In this document: piece by piece, positions 44,385-52,830 of the stretch
How positions within the stretch are numbered: the first letter of the stretch is position 1
How the letters are laid out: every line of letters begins with the position of its first letter
Assembly (NCBI GenBank): GCA_965214975.1
Contig: OZ244055.1
Coordinates: 3,286,001-3,350,000 of the forward strand
Direction of reading: 5' to 3'
Length of the DNA stretch: 64,000 nucleotides
DNA from: JAJEBT01 sp965214975
GTDB lineage: Bacteria; Pseudomonadota; Alphaproteobacteria; MPNO01; UBA830
Notes under the pieces: model-generated
Told to the model about the DNA's origin: nothing
What the model saw: only the letters and a program-made list of their open reading frames with translations
The model's database searches: none
Position numbers and translations under genes: made by a program

Positions 44385-45841
44385 AACAGCCCGTCGACGT
44401 CGAGATGGGCCTCGAGGTGGTCGGCCAGGGCGTCGAGGCGGGCCTCGACGCCCGCTTCGTGGTCGCGCGCCGCCCGCGGCCCGGGCCGCAGGCGCTGGAG
44501 GAAGGCCGAGCGGAACGCGTCCGACGCGAACAGGCCGTGCACGTAGCAGCCCATGACGCGGCCGTCGGCGCTCACGGCGCCGTCGGGACCGTCCTCGAGC
44601 TCGAGCAGCGGCCGCGCCGCGTCGGGGCCTTCGGTCCTGCCGACATGCATCTCGTAGCCGCGCACCCGCCGGCCGGTCAGGCGGTCCCGGCCCGAGACCT
44701 CCCGGAGCCTCTTCTCCGGGAGCAGCCGGGTCGAGACGTCGAGCAGCCCCAGCCCTTCCGCCTCTCCCGCCCGCCCCTCGATGCCGCCGGGGTCAGAGAC
44801 CCGCCGCCCCAGCATCTGGTAGCCGCCGCAGATCCCGAGCACCGCACCGCCGCGGCGCGCATGGGCGCGGATGTCGATGTCCCAGCCCTCGCCGCGGAGC
44901 CGGGAGAGGTCGGCGAGCGTCGCCTTGGAGCCGGCGAGTAGAACGAGGTCGGCGTCGCCGGGCAGGGCCTCGCCGGGGGCCGTCATGATCACGGAGACGT
45001 CGGGTTCGTCGCGCAGCGGATCGAGATCGTCGAAATTCGCGATGCGCGGCAGCACGGGCACCGCGATCCGGACCGCGCCGCCGCTCGCGGCGGCGGCGTC
45101 CGTGCGGAACGCGTCCTCGCGGGGCAGCGCGGCGGCGTCCTCGAGCCACGGCACGACCCCGAAGCACGCGAGCCCCGTGCGCTCGCCGACGACCGCGATC
45201 CCGTCGTCGAACAGCGACGGATCCCCTCGGAACTTGTTGACGACATGGCCTCGCACGAGGGCCCGCTCGCCGGCGGAAAGCAGCTCCCAGGTTCCCACGA
45301 GCTGGGCGATGACGCCGCCGCGGTCAATGTCGGCGACCAGCACGACGGGGACGCCCTCGGCCTCGGCGAATCCCATGTTCGCGATGTCGGCGCGCCGCAG
45401 ATTGACCTCCGCGGCGCTGCCCGCGCCCTCGACCAGCACGAGGTCCGCCTCCGCGGCGAGCCGCGCGAAGCATTCCCCGACCACGCCCCGCAACGCGGGC
45501 TTCATGTCCTGGTATTCCCGCGCTCCGGCGTTGCCGGAGACCGCCCCCCGCACCACGAGCTGCGCGCCGGTTCCCGACTGCGGCTTGAGCAGCACCGGGT
45601 TCATGTCGGTGTGCGGCGCGACGCCGCAGGCGCGCGCCTGCAGGGCCTGGGCGCGGCCGATCTCTCCGCCGTCGGCGGTCACGGCCGCGTTGTTCGACAT
45701 GTTCTGGGGCTTGAACGGGCGCACCGCCAGGCCGCGTCGCGCGAAGGCGCGGCACAGCCCGGCCGTCAGGACCGACTTCCCGACGTCGGAGCCGGTGCCC
45801 TGGATCATCAGGGCGCGGGTCGCCGGGCGGCGGGGCGCCAT
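44324..45841 (-). CDS. cobQ: Cobyric acid synthase
   Basis: 505 residues: N-terminal DRTG-type synthetase domain (MIQGTGSDVGKSVLTAGLCR as ATP loop, PFKPQNMSNNAAVT) and a C-terminal class I glutamine amidotransferase domain with GGAVLGICGGYQMLG (nucleophile Cys) and GCYVHGLFASDAF (His). It amidates the four remaining side chains of adenosyl-cobyrinic acid diamide. ATG 45841 is 5 bp from the cobO stop. The tail overlaps cbiB. Confidence 0.94.
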   Translation of the reverse strand: MAPRRPATRALMIQGTGSDVGKSVLTAGLCRAFARRGLAVRPFKPQNMSNNAAVTADGGEIGRAQALQARACGVAPHTDMNPVLLKPQSGTGAQLVVRGAVSGNAGAREYQDMKPALRGVVGECFARLAAEADLVLVEGAGSAAEVNLRRADIANMGFAEAEGVPVVLVADIDRGGVIAQLVGTWELLSAGERALVRGHVVNKFRGDPSLFDDGIAVVGERTGLACFGVVPWLEDAAALPREDAFRTDAAAASGGAVRIAVPVLPRIANFDDLDPLRDEPDVSVIMTAPGEALPGDADLVLLAGSKATLADLSRLRGEGWDIDIRAHARRGGAVLGICGGYQMLGRRVSDPGGIEGRAGEAEGLGLLDVSTRLLPEKRLREVSGRDRLTGRRVRGYEMHVGRTEGPDAARPLLELEDGPDGAVSADGRVMGCYVHGLFASDAFRSAFLQRLRPGPRAARDHEAGVEARLDALADHLEAHLDVDGLFQASATTASSSAPSAPAALR

Positions 45842-45846
45842 CGCGG

Positions 45847-46464
45847 CTAGAACTCGATGCCTTTCTGGGCGCGCACGTTCTGTTCGCGGAACGGGTGCTT
45901 GATCTGGGTCATCTCGGTGACGAGGTCGGCGGCCTCGACCAGTTCCGGCCGGGCGTTGCGGCCGGTGACGACCACATGGAGCATCGGCCGGCGGTTGCGG
46001 AGCGTCTCGAGCACCTCCGCGAGGTCGATGTGGCCGTAGCGCAGCACGATGTTGAGCTCGTCCAGGACGACGAGGTCGTAGGACGGGTCGGCCATCAGCT
46101 CCCGCGCCGCCGTCCAGGCCCGCTCCGCCGCGGCGATGTCGCGGGCCCGGTCCTGGGTCTCCCAGGTGAAGCCCTCGCCCATGGTGCGGATCGTCACCTG
46201 GTCGGGGAACCGCTCGAGCACCGCGCGCTCGCCGGTCGTCCACCGGCCCTTGACGAACTGGATCACGCCGGCCCGCATGCCGTTGCCGACGGCGCGGGCC
46301 ACGAGGCCGAAGGCGGCGGTCGACTTGCCCTTGCCCTTTCCGGTGTGGACGATCAGCAGGCCCTTCTCGACCGTCTTTCCGGCGAGCATGCGGTCGCGCG
46401 CGCGCTTGCGGTTGCGCGACTTCTCGTTGGCGCGCGCGAGTTCGGCCTCGGTCATCCGTTTCAT
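45847..46464 (-). CDS. cobO: Cob(I)yrinic acid a,c-diamide adenosyltransferase
   Basis: 205 residues of the CobA/CobO/BtuR P-loop family: IVHTGKGKGKSTAAFGL is the ATP loop, VIQFVKGRWTTGER and YDLVVLDELNIVLRYG follow, and the end is GIEF. It adds the adenosyl group to cobalt(I) corrinoid. ATG 46464 overlaps the cobN stop as ATGA. Confidence 0.95.
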   Translation of the reverse strand: MKRMTEAELARANEKSRNRKRARDRMLAGKTVEKGLLIVHTGKGKGKSTAAFGLVARAVGNGMRAGVIQFVKGRWTTGERAVLERFPDQVTIRTMGEGFTWETQDRARDIAAAERAWTAARELMADPSYDLVVLDELNIVLRYGHIDLAEVLETLRNRRPMLHVVVTGRNARPELVEAADLVTEMTQIKHPFREQNVRAQKGIEF

Positions 46465-49400
46465 CGCCGCGCGCTCCCCAGGCCCGCGAGCCGATCATAC
46501 GCGGCATTCGACCGCGGGCGCCACAGTTCCCGCTCGCAGGCCTCGAGCAGCCGGTTGGCGATCTCCCCGAGCGCGTCGGGGTTGCTGTCCTCGAGAAACC
46601 GCAGCACCTCGGGGTCGCCGAGATAGGCCTCGAAGACGAGGTCGAAGTGACGGTTGCTGACGCAGCGCGCGGTCGCGGCGAACGCGAACAGGTAGTCGAC
46701 CGTCGCGGCGATCTCGAAGGCGCCCTTGTAGCCGTGGCGCATGACGCCCGCGATCCATTTGGGGTTGACCACGCGGGCGCGCACGACGCGGCCGATCTCG
46801 TCCTCGAGCGTCCGGACGCGCGGCGTTTCGGGGCGCGAATGGTCGTTGTGCCAGACCGCCGGCTGGCGCCCCGAGAGGTTGCGGACCGCGGCCGCGAGCC
46901 CGCCCTCGAACTGGTAGTAGTCGTCGGAATCGAGAAGGTCGTGCTCGCGGTTGTCCTGGTTGTGGACGACCGCGTCGACCCCGCCGAGGCGCCGGCGGAA
47001 CAGGCCGTGCTCCTCCGCGCCCTCGGCGCCGCCGCCGTAGGCGTAGCCGCCCCACGCGACGTAGGCCGAGGCCAGGTCCGCATCGGTCTTCCAGCCGCGT
47101 TCGTCGATCAGCGCCTGCAGGCCGGCGCCGTAGGCGCCCGGGCGCGAGCCGAACACTCGGTGCGCGGCCCGGCGGCGCGCCGTCCCGGGGTCGGCCCCGG
47201 CGGCGGCGAGCGCGTCGGCGTCCGCCGCGACCTGCGCGGCGAGGGGGTTGCGGTCGGCGGGTTCGTCGAGCGCGGCCACGGCGCGGACCGCGGCGTCGAA
47301 CAGGTCGATCTGGTGGGGGAACGCGTCGCGGAAGAAGCCCGACAGGCGGAGCGTGACGTCGACCCGGGGGCGGCCGAGCGCGTCGGCGGGCAGGATCTCG
47401 AACCCGGTGACGCGTCCGCCGGTCCATTGCGGCCGCACCCCCATGAGCGCCAGAGCCTGCGCGAGGTCGTCGCCGCCGGTGCGCATGTTCGACGTGCCCC
47501 AGGCCGAGAGCGCCATGCGCCGGGGCCACTCGCCGTGTTCCTGGACGTGCCGCTCGACGAGCAGGGAGGCGGATTTCCAGCCGAGGGTCCAGGCCGCCCG
47601 CGTCGGAACCGCGCGGGTGTCGACGGAATAGAAGTTGCGCCCGGTCGGCAGAACCTCCGTCCGCCCCCGGGTCGGGGCCCCGGAGGGCCCCGGGGGCACG
47701 AAGGTGCCGTCGAGCGCGGCGAGCGTCCCGGCGATCTCGGCGCCGCCGCAGGCGTCGACGGCGGGGCCGAGCGTTTCAGAGATCCCGTCGAGCACGGCGC
47801 GCGCCGCCGTCCATGACGGCGCCGCCTTCCGGCGCCCCGCGACCAGATCGAGCGCCAGCGCCTCGAGCCGCTCGACGGCGTCGCCGTTGGTGCGCCACGC
47901 GCCTTCGCCCGCGAGCGCGGCCGGCCGCGGCCCGGTCCACGGGTCGCCGAGCGCGCAGTCGAGCGGATCGAACGCCCCGAGTCCGAGGTCGGCCGCCAGC
48001 GCCCCGGTCAGCGAGGCGTCGCGCCCCGTGCCGTCGCCCCGCGGCAGGCGCGCCAGCGCGACCAGCAGCGCGTCGCGCGGCGGGCCTTCGGGGCTCCGGC
48101 CGAACACGTGCAGGCCGTCGCGGATCTGCATTTCCTTGAGCTCGCACAGATAGTTGTCGAGCTTGGCGAGCGAGTCCCCGGCCGCCTCGCCGGCCGAGAT
48201 TCCGCAATCCGCGTCGAGCCCCGCGTCGCGGGCGCATTGCAGGATTTCCCGGCCCAGCAGGCGCACCCGCCTCGGGTCGACGCCGGCGGCGTCGTAGTAC
48301 TCGTCGACCAGGCGTTCGAGCTCGGCGAGCGGTCCGTAGGTCTCGGCGCGCGCGAGCGGCGGGGTCAGGTGGTCGACGACGACGGCGGCGGCCCGGCGCT
48401 TGGCCTGCGTCCCCTCGCCCGGGTCGTTGACGATGAACGGGCAGACGTTGGGGGTCGGACCGAGGGCCGCCTCCGGAAAGCAGTCCGCCGACAGCGCGAG
48501 CGACTTGCCGGGAAGCCATTCCAGATTGCCGTGCTTTCCCATGTGGACGACGACGTCGCAGCGGTTGCGCAGCCATGCGTAGAAGGCGAGATAGCCGTGC
48601 GGCGGCACCAGGGCCGGGTCGTGGTAGCTCCCGGCGGGGTCGATGTTGTAGCCGCGGGCGGGCTGGAGGCCGATGGCGACGTTGCCGCAGCGGAAGGCGG
48701 GCACCGCGAAGCGGCCGCCCTCGCCCTCGAGAAAGAACGGATCGGCCGACGGCGGGCCCCAGCGCTCCGCGACCGCCCGCCGCGCGGCGGCGCCGAGTCC
48801 CTCGATATGGGCCTCGTATTCCGCGAGCGGGAGGGTTTCCTCGATTCGGCGCCCTTCCGTTCCGGCGTTGGTCGGGCCCGCAAGCAGCCGCGAGACGAGC
48901 GCCTCCCCGTTCTCCGGCATTCCTTTCGCGTCATGGCCAGCGGCGGCCATCGCCCGCAGAAGCTCGACAGTTCCGGCCGGCGTGTCGAGGCCGACGCCGT
49001 TTCCGACGCGGCCGTCGCGGTTGGGGTAGTTGGCGAGCACGATTCCGACGCGGCGGGCGGACGGCGCCGTGGCGCGCAGCCGCGCCCACGCCGCCGCCAG
49101 ATCCGCGGCGAACTCCACGCGGTCCGGCACGCTCCGGAACTCGACGGTCGAGATCTGGGTCCGGGGGTCGAAGGTTCTTTCGGACTTGAAGGCGATCGCG
49201 CGGCCGACGATGCGGCCGTCGACCTCGGGCAGGGCCACGTTCATCGCGATGTCGCGCGCGGTCAGGCCGCGGTCGCCGGCGGCCCACGAGGCTTCCGTGG
49301 CCGCCGCGAGCACCGTCTGGAGAACGGGGGCGCGCGAGGCGCTGAAGGGAGTCGGGGACGCGGCGGCGCCGGGCGCGGACACCGCGAAGCCGGTGGCGTT

Positions 49401-50183
49401 CACGATCACGGCCGGCGGAGTCTCGGCGAGGAGGCCTTCGACGACGTCGGCGCAGAGCTCGTCCTTCAGGCTCTGCACGAAGATCGGCAGGGGATTCAGC
49501 CCGCGTTTCTCGAGCGCCGCGGCCAGCGCGTCGACCGGTTCCGTGTTGCCGGCCTGCACGAGCGCCCGGTAGAACACGATCGCCGCGACGGGATTGCCGT
49601 CGGTCCATCGCGCCTTGACGGTTTCCGGGTCGGACGAGCCGTCCCGGCAGAGGCCGGCGGGAAGGAGCGGCAGAGGCTCGGTCCAGTCGCCTTCGGCGCC
49701 CGCGAGATGCGCCGCGAAGGACAGGAAGCCGTCGGCGTTCGCGGCGCCTCCGTGGACGAGGTACTGCCACAGCCGGTGCGCGCTCTCGACCGTGACGGTC
49801 GAAAGGCGCGCGAGATCCGGATCGGGCCTGTGGTCGCCCGGCAGCGCCGCCAGCCCGATGTCCAGCCGCCGGCAGGTCTCGGCGACGCGGTCGATGCCGT
49901 ACGGCCAGTAGCCGGTTCCGCCGAGCAGGCGGACGACGACCAGCCGGGCATGCCGGACGACCTTGTCGACGTGGAGGTCGACCGACAGGTTGTGCCGGAG
50001 CTGCAGCAGGTTGGCGAGGCGCAGCGTCGGCGCGTCCGGCGTCCGGCGGGCCTGGGCCGCGGCGAGGACCGACAGTTCGGTGTCGGCGGCCGAGAGAACG
50101 ACGATGTCCCCCGGCGTCTGGTCGAGATCGACGGCGGCGGCCTCGGTTTCGACGGTGCCGGGGACGGCGGCGAGAAGATGCAT
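46461..50183 (-). CDS. cobN: Cobaltochelatase large subunit CobN
   Basis: 1240 residues, near the usual CobN length. Signature stretches are VVRLLGGTGYWPYGIDRV, VVVHMGKHGNLEWLPGKSLALS, PYGPLAELERLVDEYYDAA-like sequence (AETYGPLAELERLVDEYYDAAGVD), MALSAWGTSNMRTGGDD and WIAGVMRHGYKGAFEIAATVDYLFAF. It holds hydrogenobyrinic acid diamide for late, ATP-driven cobalt insertion with CobS and CobT; neither partner is in this window. ATG 50183 lies 1 bp after the cobW stop. Confidence 0.95.
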   Translation of the reverse strand: MHLLAAVPGTVETEAAAVDLDQTPGDIVVLSAADTELSVLAAAQARRTPDAPTLRLANLLQLRHNLSVDLHVDKVVRHARLVVVRLLGGTGYWPYGIDRVAETCRRLDIGLAALPGDHRPDPDLARLSTVTVESAHRLWQYLVHGGAANADGFLSFAAHLAGAEGDWTEPLPLLPAGLCRDGSSDPETVKARWTDGNPVAAIVFYRALVQAGNTEPVDALAAALEKRGLNPLPIFVQSLKDELCADVVEGLLAETPPAVIVNATGFAVSAPGAAASPTPFSASRAPVLQTVLAAATEASWAAGDRGLTARDIAMNVALPEVDGRIVGRAIAFKSERTFDPRTQISTVEFRSVPDRVEFAADLAAAWARLRATAPSARRVGIVLANYPNRDGRVGNGVGLDTPAGTVELLRAMAAAGHDAKGMPENGEALVSRLLAGPTNAGTEGRRIEETLPLAEYEAHIEGLGAAARRAVAERWGPPSADPFFLEGEGGRFAVPAFRCGNVAIGLQPARGYNIDPAGSYHDPALVPPHGYLAFYAWLRNRCDVVVHMGKHGNLEWLPGKSLALSADCFPEAALGPTPNVCPFIVNDPGEGTQAKRRAAAVVVDHLTPPLARAETYGPLAELERLVDEYYDAAGVDPRRVRLLGREILQCARDAGLDADCGISAGEAAGDSLAKLDNYLCELKEMQIRDGLHVFGRSPEGPPRDALLVALARLPRGDGTGRDASLTGALAADLGLGAFDPLDCALGDPWTGPRPAALAGEGAWRTNGDAVERLEALALDLVAGRRKAAPSWTAARAVLDGISETLGPAVDACGGAEIAGTLAALDGTFVPPGPSGAPTRGRTEVLPTGRNFYSVDTRAVPTRAAWTLGWKSASLLVERHVQEHGEWPRRMALSAWGTSNMRTGGDDLAQALALMGVRPQWTGGRVTGFEILPADALGRPRVDVTLRLSGFFRDAFPHQIDLFDAAVRAVAALDEPADRNPLAAQVAADADALAAAGADPGTARRRAAHRVFGSRPGAYGAGLQALIDERGWKTDADLASAYVAWGGYAYGGGAEGAEEHGLFRRRLGGVDAVVHNQDNREHDLLDSDDYYQFEGGLAAAVRNLSGRQPAVWHNDHSRPETPRVRTLEDEIGRVVRARVVNPKWIAGVMRHGYKGAFEIAATVDYLFAFAATARCVSNRHFDLVFEAYLGDPEVLRFLEDSNPDALGEIANRLLEACERELWRPRSNAAYDRLAGLGSARR

Positions 50184-50184
50184 G

Positions 50185-51198
50185 TCAGCCGCGGAAGCCG
50201 GCGACCACGGATGCCCTGTCCAGACCGGCCGTGCCGATGACGACCAGGCGGCTGCGGCGGACCTCTCCCGGTTGCCACGGACGGTCGTAATGGCTGTCCA
50301 CGCGCGGCCCGACGCCATGGACGACGAGCCGCATGTCCTTTCCGGGCACGTGCATGAATCCCTTGGCGCGAAGAATGCCGTGGTCGGCCGCGACCTCGCG
50401 GAGCCGCGCGGCGAAGTCGTCGGGCGCGGCGACGTCCGGCAGGTCGAGAACGAAGCTCTCGAACTCGTCGTGGTCGTGGTCCTCGCCGCCGTGACGGGAG
50501 GGCCGCGCGGCGAGGTCGCTCTCGGCGGCCGCGCCGAGGCCGAGCAGCACCCGGACATCGACGTCGCCGTGTTCGGCATGCATCACCGGAACGCCCGGCC
50601 GCACCGAGGCGCGAACGTCGCGCGAGACGCGCTCGATGTCGCCGGCCGCCATCAGGTCGGTCTTGTTGAGCAGCACGAGGTCCGCGCAGGAGAGCTGATC
50701 CTCGTAGAGCTCGTGAATCGGGCTCTCGTGGTCGGGCGCGCCGGCGTCCGGCCGCGCGTCGGGGTCGTAGGCGAACTGGCCGCGCGCCACCGCCGGCCCG
50801 TCGAGCACGGCGACGACCCCGTCGACCGTGACCCGGGTGCGGACCTCGGGCCAGTTGAACGCCTGCACCAGCGGATTCGGCAGAGCCAGTCCGGAGGTCT
50901 CGATGACGATGTGGTCCGGCGGTTGCGGCCGCTCGAGGAGAGCCTCCATGGTGGGCAGGAAGTCGTCCGCGACGGTGCAGCAGATGCAGCCGTTGGCAAG
51001 CTCGACGATGTCGCCGTCGTCGCAGAGCGGGTTGCCGCAGCCCTTGAGGAGCTCGCCGTCGAGCGCGAGCTCCCCGAACTCGTTGACGATCAGGGCGAGC
51101 CTGCGGTCGAGCGCCCGTTCGAGCAGGCCGCGGATAAGGGTGGTCTTGCCCGCGCCGAGAAAGCCGGTGACGACGGTTGCCGGGATCTTGCGGTGCAT
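50185..51198 (-). CDS. cobW: CobW-type GTP-dependent metallochaperone
   Basis: A 337-residue COG0523 G3E GTPase: Walker A GFLGAGKTTL, the metal-binding motif NGCICCTVADDF, switch IETSGLALP and base-recognition NKTDL. A His/Asp-rich loop (RHGGEDHDHDEFES) joins the GTPase and CobW C-terminal domains. In cob operons it is thought to deliver cobalt to the chelatase CobN, its immediate neighbour. It heads the minus-strand operon cobW-cobN-cobO-cobQ and is divergent from cbtB. Confidence 0.94.
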   Translation of the reverse strand: MHRKIPATVVTGFLGAGKTTLIRGLLERALDRRLALIVNEFGELALDGELLKGCGNPLCDDGDIVELANGCICCTVADDFLPTMEALLERPQPPDHIVIETSGLALPNPLVQAFNWPEVRTRVTVDGVVAVLDGPAVARGQFAYDPDARPDAGAPDHESPIHELYEDQLSCADLVLLNKTDLMAAGDIERVSRDVRASVRPGVPVMHAEHGDVDVRVLLGLGAAAESDLAARPSRHGGEDHDHDEFESFVLDLPDVAAPDDFAARLREVAADHGILRAKGFMHVPGKDMRLVVHGVGPRVDSHYDRPWQPGEVRRSRLVVIGTAGLDRASVVAGFRG

Positions 51199-51505
51199 GC
51201 GGGTTTCCGGACCTTGAGGGCGACGGTGGCCGTCTTATCGCAAAATCGGGCCTGCCGTGTCCACAGGCCGGCGAGGTGTGTTGCGGGGGAAAGATCGGCG
51301 CGAGGATGGACTGGCATGCGGCGACCGGTCGCGGTCTTGCGGGCCCGCTCGCCACAAGCCCGGACACCAGACGCCCTGACGACGAAATGCGCTCCCGAAC
51401 GACTCGCTGGACAGAAAGAAAGGCTTGCGATGCCAGGTTGCATTGCGCGCGGCGGCGGCGCATAAGGGGTTCCCGCCTTGATCGCGATCTGCCGGAGGAT
51501 ATGCC

Positions 51506-51688
51506 GTGACTTCCAATGCAGCGCCGACCGCCGGGTCGGGCACCGCGACGACGGGCGTTGTCGCCGCGGCGGTGACGGCTCTTCTGCTGGGCGTTTTTCT
51601 CGTGCTCGGCACCGGGTTTTCGCATTCGACGACCATTCATGCCGCCGCGCATGACAGCCGTCACTCGTTCGCCTTTCCCTGCCACTAG
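51506..51688 (+). CDS. cbtB: Cobalt transporter subunit CbtB
   Basis: A 60-residue protein with one transmembrane helix (VVAAAVTALLLGVFLVLGTGF) and the CbtB His signature at the end, HDSRHSFAFPCH, which probably binds Co2+. It works with CbtA in cobalt uptake. The start is GTG 51506, preceded by GGAGGA at 51494-51499. An ATG at 51501 runs into a stop and is not usable. I searched the 307-bp divergent spacer upstream for a cobalamin riboswitch and found no convincing core. Confidence 0.9.
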   Translation: MTSNAAPTAGSGTATTGVVAAAVTALLLGVFLVLGTGFSHSTTIHAAAHDSRHSFAFPCH

Positions 51689-51701
51689 GAAGCCCCGCCC
51701 C

Positions 51702-52523
51702 ATGTTCCGGAGAATCTTCGCGACAGCCCTGATCGCCGGCTTCCTCGGAGGCGCCGGCATAACCGTCGTGCAGGAGGCGACCACCACGCCGCTGATCCGT
51801 CATGCGGAGGTGTACGAGAAAGGCGCCGTCGCCGATCCGGACAGCCGGGGGGTTCCCGGCCCGCGGGCTTCGCTGGTGCCGAAAGCGTTCGGCCATGACG
51901 CGCTCGCCCCCCATCTGCATGCCGCGGGACGGGCGCTGGCCCACGAGACCGCCGCTCCGCACGGCCACCTGGCCGGACGGGCCCTGGCGCATGGCGTCCA
52001 CGATGCCGTTCCGTTCGGCGAGGGGGCGGAACCCGAGATCGAGCGCCTGTTCCTCACGACGCTTGCCAACGTGCTGACCGCGACCGGTTTCGCGCTGATT
52101 CTCGTCGCCTGCTTCGCTCTCGCCGGACGGCCGGTGGGTGGCCGCGAGGGGCTGCTGTGGGGGATCGGCGGTTTCGCGACGGTCAGCCTCGCGCCGGCGC
52201 TCGGCCTGCCCCCCGAAGTGCCGGGGGCGATGGCGGCCGAGCTCGGCGCCCGTCAGGGGTGGTGGATTCTGTGCGTGGTCGCCACCGCGGCGGGGTTGTG
52301 GCTGCTGGTTTTCCGCAATTCCGCCCGCTGGGCGCTGCCGGGCGTTCTTCTGATCGTTGCGCCGCATCTCGTCGGCGCGCCCCAGCCCCCGGAAATCGGC
52401 GGCGCCGCGCCGCCCGAGCTGGCGGCCTATTTCGTGGCCGCGTCGCTGGTCACGGCGGCGGTGTTCTGGGCCGGTCTCGGCTGGCTGTCCGGCACGTTCT
52501 GGAACCGTTTCCGGACAGGCTAG
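51702..52523 (+). CDS. cbtA: Cobalt transporter subunit CbtA
   Basis: 273 residues with about five or six hydrophobic helices: FATALIAGFLGGAGITVVQEATTTPLI opens the CbtA family, FLTTLANVLTATGFALILVACFAL, GLLWGIGGFATVSLAPALGLPPEVPG and AAYFVAASLVTAAVFWAGLGWLSGTFW follow. Inner membrane; forms the transport body with CbtB. ATG 51702, 13 bp after cbtB, gives the family start. It is the last cobalt gene before the foreign-looking segment that begins at about 52.5 kb. Confidence 0.92.
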   Translation: MFRRIFATALIAGFLGGAGITVVQEATTTPLIRHAEVYEKGAVADPDSRGVPGPRASLVPKAFGHDALAPHLHAAGRALAHETAAPHGHLAGRALAHGVHDAVPFGEGAEPEIERLFLTTLANVLTATGFALILVACFALAGRPVGGREGLLWGIGGFATVSLAPALGLPPEVPGAMAAELGARQGWWILCVVATAAGLWLLVFRNSARWALPGVLLIVAPHLVGAPQPPEIGGAAPPELAAYFVAASLVTAAVFWAGLGWLSGTFWNRFRTG

Positions 52524-52728
52524 TTCCGGTTTCCCGCGTTCGGTCATGCATCCGGCCGAAGAACGCGACGTTTCCGGGTTCGGGATCCCAATGCATCCGC
52601 CGGAATCGCGCCCCGGCATTCCGCCGGGTGCAGCCACCTTCCGTTCGGCGGTCCGGTCGAGCGCCGATCCCTCGGCGTCGCCGAAGTCTTTCCCCGTTCC
52701 GGACTGCCTGAGGCCCGTCGGCGAATAG

Positions 52729-52746
52729 GCCGGGCGTCTGCCCGGC
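52729..52746 (+). terminator. GC hairpin downstream of cbtA
   Basis: GCCGGGC-GTCT-GCCCGGC, a perfect seven-pair stem with a four-base loop, followed by TTCCC rather than a T tract. It lies about 200 bp after cbtA. It could help termination but is not a standard intrinsic terminator. Confidence 0.3.
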
Positions 52747-52789
52747 TTCCCGCTGTCCTGCCCTTCACGGCCCGTACCGTTCTCAGATT

Positions 52790-52804
52790 CCCCCCCCCCC
52801 CCCC
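52790..52804 (+). repeat. Homopolymer tract of 15 cytosines
   Basis: Fifteen consecutive C, by far the longest homopolymer I noticed in the window. It stands 8 bp before a serine-tRNA-like fragment and within the open frame leading into the restriction-modification remnant. It could be a slippage-prone phase-variation tract, a recombination scar or an assembly artefact. Confidence 0.9.
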
Positions 52805-52812
52805 GGGAAAAC

Positions 52813-52830
52813 GGAGCGGTGGCCGAGCGG
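52813..52830 (+). other. Fragment matching the 5' end of serine tRNA genes
   Basis: GGAGCGGTGGCCGAGCGG agrees with the acceptor strand, positions 8-9 and D-stem entry of bacterial tRNA-Ser genes as I remember them. The rest of a tRNA (anticodon arm, T-loop, matching acceptor strand) does not follow; the sequence continues as the restriction-enzyme remnant. A chance match is possible. Confidence 0.4.
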
